A stretch of 39,777 nucleotides of DNA from an uncultured bacterium (GTDB lineage Bacteria > Planctomycetota > Phycisphaerae > Phycisphaerales > SM1A02), in assembly GCA_903898755.1 (NCBI GenBank), contig CAIUGT010000014.1, forward strand, positions 1 through 39,777, in the 5' to 3' direction. The notes beneath the pieces are model-generated. The model made no database searches, was not told where the DNA came from, and saw only the letters and a program-made list of their open reading frames with translations. The stretch's first letter is position 1. Each line of letters begins with the position of its first letter. This document shows, in pieces, positions 16,592-24,609 of the stretch. The position numbers and the translations under genes are program-made.

Positions 16592-18136
16592 ATGATCCAA
16601 TTCATTATCGCCGCATGTCTTTGCGCTGAGGCCAGCATTGCCGTTGCAACACCCGCGTCAACCACTCCTTCACCCGCCGCCGTCAACGGTGTCAGCCTAA
16701 CGGTGTATTCAAGCGCCGACGCGGCTAGCTTTGATCCGCAAACGTGGATTGCGCAGCAACGCCAGGGCAACGATCCAACCGCCGCGTATCAAGTGCCCGG
16801 CTTCGGCGTGATCCGCGAGATTCGCGGCGTGGAAATGCCGCAAGGCGCCGGCTCACTGGCATTCACGGACGTGGCGGCCTTCATTGATCCAACCACCGTG
16901 GCCTTTGAAGACTTGACCGATCCATCCACCGTGGTCACCAATCAACGTTTTGAATTTGATCTTGTAAGCCCGCAAAAACTGCTGGAAAAATATGTTGATC
17001 AAAAGATTTCAGCAATGGTGGACATGAACACCGCGCCGATGCGCGTGGATGGAACGCTTCTTGCGGCGCGTAACGGGCAACTTGTTGTGCAAGGCGCCGA
17101 TGGCGGCGTGCAAATTGTGAATCAATCAAACACAACATTGACTCTTGGCGCGCTGCCAGGCGGATTGCGCACACGTCCAACTTTATTGTGGGACGTTGTT
17201 GCCGCAAAGTCTGGCGCACACCAAGTGCGAACCAGCTACCAAACTTCTGGCATCACCTGGCGCGCTGATTACAACTTGATCCTTGACCCCACCGACACCA
17301 AGGCTGACATGACCGCGTGGGTTTCCATGCTGAACGTGTCGGGCCGCAGTTACGACAATGCGCAATTGAAATTGATCGCGGGCGATGTGCAGCGCGCGCA
17401 AAGCAACAACAACCGTGGCCGTGGCGCGCCGATGATGATGATGAAAGTCATGGCCGATGGCGCAGCCGAAGGCTTTCAGGAAAAATCATTCTTTGAATTC
17501 CATCTTTACACGCTGCCACGCCCCGCGAACATTCCAGAAAATTCCAGCGAGCAGATCGCCCTGTTTCCAACCGCGCGCAACATTCCCGTGGAAAAACTCC
17601 TGGTGTACGAAGGCTCGGACATCAACGGATTTGGCGGCGGCATGATTGACCAGCCGGAATTTGGCGCCATGGGAAAAACCAAAGTGGATGTCTTTGTTCG
17701 CTTCAAGAACGAAGCCGCCGCCAACTTGGGAATGCCTCTTCCAGCAGGCAAATTGCGTGTTTCCAAACGCGACGACGCGGACGGGTCGCTTGAATTTATC
17801 GGCGAGGATTTGATCGGCCATACGCCGAAAGATGAGAAAGTTCTGGTGCGCCTTGGCTCCGCCTTTGATGTGGTGGGCTCCCGCACTCAAACTGATTTCA
17901 AATCCGACCGCGGCCGCCGCGAAATGTCCGAGTCTTTCAAGATTGAAATTCGCAACCGCAAGGACAAGCCAATCACCGTATTGGTTCGCGAACCACTGTA
18001 TCGCTGGAGCAATTGGGACATTACAACCACCAGCCAACCCTTTGAAAAGAAAAACTCGACCACCATTGAATACACGCTCGACGTGCCCGCGAACTCCGAA
18101 AAGTTGATCACCTACACCGTGCGCTACCGCTGGTGA
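16592..18136 (+). CDS. Exported DUF4139-domain protein
   Basis: This 514-residue protein has a short signal-like N-terminus (MIQFIIAACLCAEASIAVAT), then a family-specific beta-rich region. From about residue 210 on it matches DUF4139: YQTSGITWRADYNLIL, NVSGRSYDNAQLKLIAGDVQ, and a C-terminal VPANSEKLITYTVRYRW. DUF4139 proteins are extracytoplasmic and mostly uncharacterised; some are annotated as mucoidy-inhibitor MuiA-like. The N-terminal coiled-coil region of MuiA is absent here. A run of four methionines (MMMM) near residue 281 sits in a flexible linker. The start is fixed by the TACACT box six bases upstream. The function is unknown. Confidence 0.8.
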   Translation: MIQFIIAACLCAEASIAVATPASTTPSPAAVNGVSLTVYSSADAASFDPQTWIAQQRQGNDPTAAYQVPGFGVIREIRGVEMPQGAGSLAFTDVAAFIDPTTVAFEDLTDPSTVVTNQRFEFDLVSPQKLLEKYVDQKISAMVDMNTAPMRVDGTLLAARNGQLVVQGADGGVQIVNQSNTTLTLGALPGGLRTRPTLLWDVVAAKSGAHQVRTSYQTSGITWRADYNLILDPTDTKADMTAWVSMLNVSGRSYDNAQLKLIAGDVQRAQSNNNRGRGAPMMMMKVMADGAAEGFQEKSFFEFHLYTLPRPANIPENSSEQIALFPTARNIPVEKLLVYEGSDINGFGGGMIDQPEFGAMGKTKVDVFVRFKNEAAANLGMPLPAGKLRVSKRDDADGSLEFIGEDLIGHTPKDEKVLVRLGSAFDVVGSRTQTDFKSDRGRREMSESFKIEIRNRKDKPITVLVREPLYRWSNWDITTTSQPFEKKNSTTIEYTLDVPANSEKLITYTVRYRW

Positions 18137-18284
18137 TGTGAAACCGTATTGACGCGATATGAAGTCGCTTCTGAATTGAGCCAAGCACACGCATCAACTT
18201 CTCGAACCTATTTACACCACACAGCTGAGCAATTTCATCAATCGATTTCACGCAACTTCCACACAACTCTGACCGACATTCTCA

Positions 18285-19094
18285 GTGCAAACACTCACAG
18301 AAATCAAAGCCATTCTTGCCTCGCGCGGATTGCGTCCCAAGCATCGCTTTGGACAAAATTTTCTCCATGACCACAACGTGCTGCGTTTGCTTATGAAAGC
18401 CGCCAATATTTCTGCGGGTGAAGTCATTCTGGAAGTTGGTCCAGGCACGGGCGCACTCACGGATCTATTGGTCGCCGCCAATGCGCACGTGATCGCCTGT
18501 GAAATGGACCGCGACTTGGCCGCTTTCAACCGCGAGCGTTTTCAAGAGCGCATTACGCTGATCGAAGGCGACTGCTTGGCAGGCAAGCATTCTCTGAACC
18601 CGCACATCATTGCCGCCATCAATGGACGCCCATTTCGGTTGATCGCCAACTTGCCATATCAAGCGGCCACGCCACTGATCGCAATTCTGCTGAATGACTA
18701 TCCACATTGCATGGGCATGCATGTCACCATTCAACGAGAAGTTGCGCAAAGACTCACCGCCACACCGGACACCAGTGAAATGGGGTTGCTCAGCGTGATG
18801 GCGCAATTTTATTCTTCCATACACATGGTGGCCGAAATCCGACCAGGCAGTTTTTGGCCGGAACCTGAAGTCACAAGCGCCATTATTGAAATCACTCCGC
18901 ACCAGCCGCGACCAATCCTTCCCACCCATCTGCACACACTATTGGAGTGCGCGTTTCAACACCGACGCAAGCAACTTGGATCCAGCCTGTCTGGGCAATT
19001 CACATTGCCAGCGGACTTTGACCGCACGCGCAGACCAGAAACACTATCTGTTCAAGAATGGATCGCTCTAGCACAATTCCAGATTGGCCTGTAG
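18285..19094 (+). CDS. rsmA: 16S rRNA dimethyladenosine transferase
   Basis: The 269-residue RsmA (KsgA) dimethylates two adjacent adenines near the 3' end of 16S rRNA using SAM. All family motifs are there: RFGQNFLHD (21-29), the SAM loop GPGTG (52-56), acidic E73, D97, and the catalytic NLPY (122-125). The C-terminal lobe has CAFQHRRKQL. The GTG at 18285 is the only possible start because an in-frame TGA stands at 18270. The 148-base gap upstream shows no promoter I would trust. Convergent with the HATPase gene. Confidence 0.95.
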   Translation: MQTLTEIKAILASRGLRPKHRFGQNFLHDHNVLRLLMKAANISAGEVILEVGPGTGALTDLLVAANAHVIACEMDRDLAAFNRERFQERITLIEGDCLAGKHSLNPHIIAAINGRPFRLIANLPYQAATPLIAILLNDYPHCMGMHVTIQREVAQRLTATPDTSEMGLLSVMAQFYSSIHMVAEIRPGSFWPEPEVTSAIIEITPHQPRPILPTHLHTLLECAFQHRRKQLGSSLSGQFTLPADFDRTRRPETLSVQEWIALAQFQIGL

Positions 19095-19161
19095 CCACAC
19101 GGTTCATCATGATGGCATTCGCGCGTCGCGTGTTCAGCACGCAGACAACGCCACGACAAAT

Positions 19162-19590
19162 TCACTTCGCGGGATCTGGCCCATTTCTGTAGACCATGCG
19201 CAGCATGTTTCCAGGCGGCAAATGCGCGACCTCGCTCATGTACGCGCGCATCAGCATTAAACCGCGCCCTGATGGGATTTCTAAATTTTCCTCGGCGGTT
19301 GGATCGGGTACGCCCTCTGGATCAAATCCATGTCCCTCATCTTCAATCTTAAACTCCGCGCTTTCGGGGTCAATCTTGCACAGAAACTTCACCACCTTGC
19401 CAGGCTGGCTGTGATTTCCGTGGCGAAATGCGTTGACAATGGCCTCTTCAAGGCAAAGACGAATAGCAAACTGGGCGAACTCCGAGTAGTTGTTCTTGAC
19501 CAACGCCTCGGCAACACCCTTCTGTACTTTTTCAAGATCGGTTTTTAAATCCGTCAGGATTTCATCTTGAATGTAGGGTTCGCTTCTCAA
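19162..19590 (-). CDS. Anti-sigma-factor-type HATPase (RsbW/SpoIIAB-like)
   Basis: The 142-residue protein is a GHKL ATPase domain on its own, as in RsbW/SpoIIAB serine kinases that phosphorylate STAS antagonists and bind partners. The N-box is EEAIVNAFRHGN (48-59), the G1 box DEGHGFDP (84-91) and the G2 box GRGLMLMRAYM (108-118), all intact. TTG at 19590 is the only start after an in-frame TAA two codons before it. The STAS protein gene lies 27 bases upstream on the same strand. Together they form a partner-switch pair. No sigma factor or PP2C phosphatase is in the window, so the output target is unknown. Confidence 0.88.
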   Translation of the reverse strand: MRSEPYIQDEILTDLKTDLEKVQKGVAEALVKNNYSEFAQFAIRLCLEEAIVNAFRHGNHSQPGKVVKFLCKIDPESAEFKIEDEGHGFDPEGVPDPTAEENLEIPSGRGLMLMRAYMSEVAHLPPGNMLRMVYRNGPDPAK

Positions 19591-19617
19591 TGTTTAGATC
19601 CACGAGCAAAAATGAAA

Positions 19618-19977
19618 TTACTTGAAACTTTTCATCGCAACATCGCTGGTGTCCACGATTTGAAACATCTTGTTCAATTTCGTGATCTTGAATATTTCAA
19701 AGATTGGCTTTGGAATGTCGCTTAAATACAACTGGCCCTCTTTCACACGAATGCGATTGTGGCAAGTGATCAAAACACCAAGCGCGGCGGAAGATAAATG
19801 CTCAACGCCTTGAAATGAAATCAAAATCTTGGGCTTGGCGGCGCCATCAATCACCGTGACAATATCTTTGCCAATTTGGTGGATAACGGTTTCATCAATA
19901 ATGCTGCGTTGGGTGAATGTGATTTTTTTCACGCCAGCGTCCTCTGAAATTTGAATGACACTCGTTGAGTTGCTCAT
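19618..19977 (-). CDS. STAS-domain protein (anti-sigma factor antagonist)
   Basis: This is a single STAS domain of 119 residues. The phospho-acceptor loop reads VEHLSSAALGVLI, with S62/S63 at the position phosphorylated in SpoIIAA and RsbV, but the usual aspartate before the serine pair is a leucine. Unphosphorylated, such proteins bind the HATPase partner and release its target. ATG at 19977 is chosen because GGAG lies 6 bases upstream, ahead of an alternative TTG at 19989. It sits between the secretin gene (54 bases upstream) and the HATPase gene (27 bases downstream) on the same strand, so all three may be co-transcribed. Confidence 0.85.
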   Translation of the reverse strand: MSNSTSVIQISEDAGVKKITFTQRSIIDETVIHQIGKDIVTVIDGAAKPKILISFQGVEHLSSAALGVLITCHNRIRVKEGQLYLSDIPKPIFEIFKITKLNKMFQIVDTSDVAMKSFK

Positions 19978-19983
19978 GCTTTT

Positions 19984-19987
19984 CTCC
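19984..19987 (-). promoter_or_regulatory. Ribosome binding site (GGAG) deciding the STAS start
   Basis: On the minus strand GGAG is followed by 6 bases and the ATG at 19977. It overlaps the alternative TTG start at 19989, which would have no such site. Confidence 0.7.
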
Positions 19988-20031
19988 AAAATTAAAATTC
20001 ACAAAATGATTGATTCACGAAGCGTATCGAA

Positions 20032-23000
20032 TTACATCCCGGCGTCGCCGCCCGCCCCGCTGAGTTGATTTCGCAAGCCAGGAAAGAGAACGTCTTCGGT
20101 TTCTTGTTGAATTAAAATTTCAGGACGAACCATGAGCAACAACGTCTTCTCCGTCTTGGAGTTAATGCGATTCGTGAAGAATCGATTGACGACTGGAATT
20201 TTGCTCATCACTGGAACGCCAACTTCCACTTCGTAATCCGTTGTGACGCGTTGTCCACCAAGAACCGCAGTGCCTTTATCTGGAACGGTGATTGTGGTTC
20301 CAATAGATGTGTTCTGATAGTTGGGTGTTTGGAAAGTATTCTTTGCGATTGATCCTTGACCCGTGAACGAACCAGACGCCGTTGTGATGGCTTGTTGATA
20401 TTCAACTTGGGCAAACGTAATTGGTCCCTGAAGTTGGAAGCTCACATTCAAACTCACATAGCGACGATCCGCGCTGATCACGCCCTGCAAACCAAGTGAG
20501 AAGCCGGATGAAATCTGGCTGACAATCGGTGTGGAAGTTGCGCCGCCCGATGCATTGTTGAATCCAGACACATACGACTGATTGTCTGTCACGGAGATAA
20601 ACGAAATCTGCCCGTTTTGCATGGTCAATCGTGGCGATGTCACAAGCACGTTGCGTTGATCGGCCTGCGTGGCGCGAACCAACAAATCAACTTGAACATC
20701 ATCCAGGAATGTCATACCAACCGTCAAAGCTGGATTCGCAAGCGCAGCAGCACCGAACACGCCGTTGATACCCGCCGCGCCAAGAGTGTTCACAAGCGGC
20801 AAGCCTTCTTGTTGAACATTGATGGCCGACAAACCGTTGCTCACTCCGCCGTTGGCGTATGTATTGCCATTCTTCACCACGCCAACAGGAACGCCTACGG
20901 CTCCAGTCTGATATTGAATTGTTCCGGGACTTGTTCCAGGCAAACCAATGGCTTGACCAGTGGCGACGGCGTTGCCATCCGCAGGGTTGCCAATACCCGA
21001 GAAAACCACTGGGTTCTTCAAAGCACCAACTTGGCCTTTGCCGCCCTGTTGGAAGAAGAAGTCGCGCAAATTGAAATTTGGATCGGCCTGAAGAGCATTT
21101 TCATACTGCGCGTTGTTGGAGTTGAAGTACATGTCAAAGTCCAAGCCAATTTGCTCAAACCAGTCGGTGTCAATTTTGAGCACACGAACTTCAACATTGA
21201 TTTGCAACGCCAAGTCCTCACGAAGTTGCCTTAACAAATCCGCAATTTGTCGGTGCGTATCAAGCCGAGCCGTGATGACCAGCTTGGTGTCGAATGGCTC
21301 CATGGTTGCGCCACTATTCCACGCCTCTGGATCAACAGTGTTTTGAATCAGGGTCTTTAAAAAACTCACTCGACCGCTCTTGCCATCCTCGGTAATGAAC
21401 GGCGTAAGAGGAAATCCTTCGCCGCCACTGCTGCCACTACTGCCGCCGCCACCACCACCGCCGCCACCGCCGCCGCCACCGCCCCCACCACCGCCGCCAC
21501 CGCTACCACTACTTCCGCCGCCACTCACAGAAAGTGGTGGCACGGTGACTGTGTCTGGATATTTAAAAACCAAATCAGTCAGGTCATACACTCGCGGCTT
21601 TTTAGATTCGGGAAGATTTTGCAGCGCGGTCACGGTAGTCACAACAACTTGACCATCCATAATTTCAGCAACTGGATGATTGCTCTCACCCACTTGTTCC
21701 AAAATTCGTTCAAGCATGACCTTTGGACTTACATTTCCGCCCTCAAATAGAACTGGAGTTTCTTTGGTGACTTCAAACTCGGCCAAAGCCTTCCAATTCA
21801 CGTGAAACGGAATGCCGCCAGAGCCGCCGCCCGCCGCAAAACATGAATTCAGCGCCGCGCTGATTGGCGTGCCTGCATCACCTGTATCTGTGGTCGCGCC
21901 GTATGTCACAACCTTTTTCATGCGCTTGGCAAGATCCAAATCCGCCTGCGTGCGCTGGGTACCCATTGGCGCGAAATCAGGGTTGGTGTTGCTAAATGAA
22001 AGCGCTTCCCAATCTTCCTTGGAGGGATAGGTCATCAGAGCATTCGTGCTGCGTGGACCATCACCAGCCAAATTAATCTTGGGAGGAATAGAGGCCTGCA
22101 TGTCCTGCAACTGAATCTGGCCATAGCCGGAATTTCGTTGACGCTGGGCATCGGCCCATTGTCGATACATCTTGGTGCTTTCAAGCACGTCGCGCAGGGC
22201 AAGCGCCGCTGGATTGCTTGGATCCATGAACAAAATTTGATCGATGACTTGCAAAGCCTCGTCGTACTTCAGTTCCATTTGCAACTGACGAACGCGCATC
22301 AGCATTTCGCTGATTGTTGCAATGCGCTTCTGTTGCGCCATGCGCTGCGTATCCGAGATTGTTTTTTGCGCGTCGGTGCGTTGCTTGTTTTGCTCAAGTT
22401 GCTGTCCCACAAGCCGTGACTCATTGATCTGATCGATGAGCGCGGTCGCGCGGTCGTTCATATCTTTAAAATCGGCGGGAGCAAGGATGGACTGATCAAC
22501 ATTCAATGATTGCTTGGCAATGTTGGCGTCGGTTTGAGCGCCGGCATAATCGCCGCGATTGAGCTTTTCACCGGCGCGAAACATGTCATTTTCAAATTCA
22601 ACGCGCAGCTTTTGGCGCCGCAAAGTGATGTCGTCGCTGACGCTGTCAAGCAAACTTCCGCCACCCTGGCCCAACTTGGATTGAGCGTCTTGCAAGCCTT
22701 TTTTGGCCTCTTCGTTGGCTGGATTTGCATTTAAAACCGTGGTCCAATCGTCAATCGCTGTGCGCCATTGCGAGTCCGCCATGGCGGCGCGTGCATTCTT
22801 CAAGGCATCTGCGGGATCAGAACTGCCAGCAAGTGAAGGCGGAGTAACGGGCTGGCTTGTCGAAGAATTCAACAACTCGTCTGGCGATGTTGCTGGCTCA
22901 GATGTTGGAGCTGGCTCCGAAGGTTCCGCTGCAGGCGCAGGATCATTTGTCTTAGGAGCCGCATTGGTATTGCGGGGCGTCTCGCTTGGAGGCGGCTCAA

Positions 23001-23118
23001 TTGGATCATTTTGCGCCCAGGTCACTTGGGTTGGAGCCAGCGCAAGAAGTACGGCGGTCGCAAGAAGACAGAAACTGCTTCCGCGGAAATATTTGGATTC
23101 CGTCATTGGTCGAGACAT
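20032..23118 (-). CDS. Secretin (type II/IV GspD/PilQ-like) with N-terminal repeat region
   Basis: From the ATG at 23118 (GGAG 10 bases upstream) this is a 1028-residue exported protein: a signal peptide ending near VTWAQ, a proline/alanine/threonine-rich linker, a TPR-like region around residues 105-330 (WRTAIDDWTTVLNANPANEE; YDEALQVIDQILFMDPSNPA), N-domains, a 20-glycine run (540-559), and the outer-membrane secretin barrel. The family signature VPVMSKIPVVNRFF is at 968-981, followed by EKTLLLMVRPEIL. Secretins form gated outer-membrane channels for type II secretion or type IV pili. No other gsp or pil gene is in the window, and TPR fusion is unlike E. coli GspD. Downstream come STAS and HATPase genes. 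Confidence 0.92.
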   Translation of the reverse strand: MSRPMTESKYFRGSSFCLLATAVLLALAPTQVTWAQNDPIEPPPSETPRNTNAAPKTNDPAPAAEPSEPAPTSEPATSPDELLNSSTSQPVTPPSLAGSSDPADALKNARAAMADSQWRTAIDDWTTVLNANPANEEAKKGLQDAQSKLGQGGGSLLDSVSDDITLRRQKLRVEFENDMFRAGEKLNRGDYAGAQTDANIAKQSLNVDQSILAPADFKDMNDRATALIDQINESRLVGQQLEQNKQRTDAQKTISDTQRMAQQKRIATISEMLMRVRQLQMELKYDEALQVIDQILFMDPSNPAALALRDVLESTKMYRQWADAQRQRNSGYGQIQLQDMQASIPPKINLAGDGPRSTNALMTYPSKEDWEALSFSNTNPDFAPMGTQRTQADLDLAKRMKKVVTYGATTDTGDAGTPISAALNSCFAAGGGSGGIPFHVNWKALAEFEVTKETPVLFEGGNVSPKVMLERILEQVGESNHPVAEIMDGQVVVTTVTALQNLPESKKPRVYDLTDLVFKYPDTVTVPPLSVSGGGSSGSGGGGGGGGGGGGGGGGGGGGSSGSSGGEGFPLTPFITEDGKSGRVSFLKTLIQNTVDPEAWNSGATMEPFDTKLVITARLDTHRQIADLLRQLREDLALQINVEVRVLKIDTDWFEQIGLDFDMYFNSNNAQYENALQADPNFNLRDFFFQQGGKGQVGALKNPVVFSGIGNPADGNAVATGQAIGLPGTSPGTIQYQTGAVGVPVGVVKNGNTYANGGVSNGLSAINVQQEGLPLVNTLGAAGINGVFGAAALANPALTVGMTFLDDVQVDLLVRATQADQRNVLVTSPRLTMQNGQISFISVTDNQSYVSGFNNASGGATSTPIVSQISSGFSLGLQGVISADRRYVSLNVSFQLQGPITFAQVEYQQAITTASGSFTGQGSIAKNTFQTPNYQNTSIGTTITVPDKGTAVLGGQRVTTDYEVEVGVPVMSKIPVVNRFFTNRINSKTEKTLLLMVRPEILIQQETEDVLFPGLRNQLSGAGGDAGM
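21442..21501 (-). repeat. Triplet tract encoding 20 consecutive glycines
   Basis: Sixty bases read as GGC, GGT and one GGG codon on the minus strand, flanked by Ser/Gly codons. The tract lies in the secretin between the periplasmic N-domains and the barrel domain, a place where loops differ in length between homologues. Being a multiple of three it stays in frame, but slippage could change the linker length. Confidence 0.95.
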
Positions 23119-23131
23119 CTTTGTAGGGCTC

Positions 23132-23147
23132 CGAGCGTTTGCGCTCG
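23132..23147 (-). promoter_or_regulatory. Hairpin in the secretin leader, touching its ribosome binding site
   Basis: CGAGCG and CGCTCG form a 6-bp GC-rich stem with a 4-base loop just upstream of the secretin ATG. The right arm shares its last base with the GGAG (23129-23132), so folding could limit ribosome access. Small hairpins can arise by chance in this CG-rich sequence. Confidence 0.35.
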
Positions 23148-23239
23148 CTTGTTCTTGATAGGTGTGTGGAGAAGAAGAAGTTAGGGGTCGTGAAAGATCG
23201 TTTCGGAGAACCCAACCACACGGTTCCTTACAAGTGGAA

Positions 23240-23251
23240 GAAGGTACCTTC
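23240..23251. repeat. Perfect 12-bp palindrome between secretin and carA
   Basis: GAAGGTACCTTC is a perfect 12-bp inverted repeat without spacer in the 239-base gap between the divergent secretin and carA genes. A dimeric regulator could bind such a site. Nothing else in the gap looks like a coding sequence. Confidence 0.3.
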
Positions 23252-23344
23252 CATGCCAAAAACCCGCAACACTGCCTTGATACGCGGCCTTGGTATTTAA
23301 AATTGTGGATAAATGCAGCCCATTGGGCGGGCGAGTCTCATCGC

Positions 23345-23350
23345 TACACT
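23345..23350 (+). promoter_or_regulatory. Putative leaderless -10 box (TACACT) for carA
   Basis: TACACT is followed by 7 bases and the ATG at 23358. A TTGGGC 16 bases upstream is a weak -35 candidate. There is no Shine-Dalgarno site between box and start. Confidence 0.45.
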
Positions 23351-23357
23351 CGCGGAT

Positions 23358-24599
23358 ATGGCGCACGAAACCCCGCAAATTGCCCGTCTGGCTCTGGAAG
23401 ATGGAACTGTCTTTCAAGGCAGTGGTTTTGGCGCCTGTTCGCCCTCTGATATGGCCCTTGGCGAGGTGGTTTTCACCACCGCCATGTGTGGATATCAAGA
23501 GGCGCTGAGCGACCCAAGTTTTTCGGGGCAAATCTTGGTCATGACTCCCACGGAAATTGGCAACTACGGGGTCAATGATGAGGATGTTGAAAGCGCCAAG
23601 CCGCAAGTCGCCGGGTTTGTCATTCGTGAACTTTCTGGACGGCGTTCCAACTATCGCGCCACGCAAGACTTGAGCGAGTGGTTGGCGGCGCATGGCGTGA
23701 TCGGTATTTACGGAATTGACACGCGCGCCCTAGTTCGCAAGTTGCGCACACAAGGCGCACTGCGTGGCGTGATCAGTGGCAATACGGCTTTCAGCGATGA
23801 GCAACTTGTGGCCAAAGCAAAATCAATTCCATCCATGGCGGGACAAAATCTTGCGGCGTGCGTCAGTCCCAAGTCGCAAGGAACATGGACGCAAAATCTT
23901 GGCGCGTGGGCGAACGCGCATGATGTGAACACGCTTGAAGGAAAAAATTCTGGTGACGCAAAAAAATTCAAAGTTGCGGCGCTGGACTGCGGCGCCAAAC
24001 AAAATATTTATCGCCATCTTGCGCAGCGTGGTTGCGAAGTGTTGACGTTGCCGCACAACGCAAGCGCGGCGGATATTCGCGCGCTGAAGCCCGACGGACT
24101 TTTCATTTCAAATGGTCCAGGCGACCCCGCTGCCGTCGCGGCCACAGTGGCTACTTTGCGCGAAATTGCGGGCGAAATACCCACTTTTGGTATTTGTCTT
24201 GGACATCAATTGTTGGCGCTTAGTTTGGGCGCGACAACGTGGAAACTTAAGTTTGGCCATCGCGGCGCGAATCAACCGGTGCGAAATATGTTGACGGGTC
24301 GCGTTGAAATCACAAGTCAAAATCATGGCTTCTGCGTTGATGAAGATTCACTGCGCGCGGCTGGCGGCGAGCCCACGCACATTCATTTGAACGACGGAAC
24401 CTTGGCGGGATTTCGCCACACGCACAAACCAATTTTCTGCGTGCAGTACCACCCAGAGGCCAGTCCGGGTCCGCATGAATCCGCGTATCTCTTTGACTGC
24501 TTCATTGACATCATGCGAACGCGCGCGCCAGTGACGGCGCAACAAATGGAAGCGCATCAATCCGCGTCCGCCCGCTTTGCCGCGGCGGCCACGGCGTAA
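23358..24599 (+). CDS. carA: Carbamoyl-phosphate synthase small subunit
   Basis: The 413-residue glutaminase subunit hydrolyses glutamine and passes ammonia to the large subunit (CarB) for carbamoyl phosphate, the start of pyrimidine and arginine synthesis. The N-terminal CarA domain has LEDGTVFQG and EVVFTTAMCGYQE. The class I amidotransferase domain has the nucleophile C280 in FGICLGHQ and H365/E367 in YHPEASPGPHES. ATG at 23358 is chosen over an in-frame one at 23313 because the conserved domain begins within ten residues and a TACACT box lies between them. carB is not adjacent; priA follows after 10 bases. Confidence 0.96.
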   Translation: MAHETPQIARLALEDGTVFQGSGFGACSPSDMALGEVVFTTAMCGYQEALSDPSFSGQILVMTPTEIGNYGVNDEDVESAKPQVAGFVIRELSGRRSNYRATQDLSEWLAAHGVIGIYGIDTRALVRKLRTQGALRGVISGNTAFSDEQLVAKAKSIPSMAGQNLAACVSPKSQGTWTQNLGAWANAHDVNTLEGKNSGDAKKFKVAALDCGAKQNIYRHLAQRGCEVLTLPHNASAADIRALKPDGLFISNGPGDPAAVAATVATLREIAGEIPTFGICLGHQLLALSLGATTWKLKFGHRGANQPVRNMLTGRVEITSQNHGFCVDEDSLRAAGGEPTHIHLNDGTLAGFRHTHKPIFCVQYHPEASPGPHESAYLFDCFIDIMRTRAPVTAQQMEAHQSASARFAAAATA

Positions 24600-24609
24600 G
24601 CGGCGCAGC

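Noticed and set aside
18150-18178. TTGACG and TGAATT, 17 bases apart, as an rsmA promoter
   Set aside because: The -10 matches poorly and lies over 100 bases from the start; not better than chance.
19128-19142. Hairpin GCGTG/CACGC between rsmA and the HATPase gene as a terminator
   Set aside because: Only 5 bp, no T run, and such short CG hairpins are common in this sequence.
21380-21652. Plus-strand frame rich in proline (long PPP run)
   Set aside because: It is the complement of the polyglycine tract in the secretin gene; no ribosome binding site, no family, and the minus-strand gene explains the sequence.
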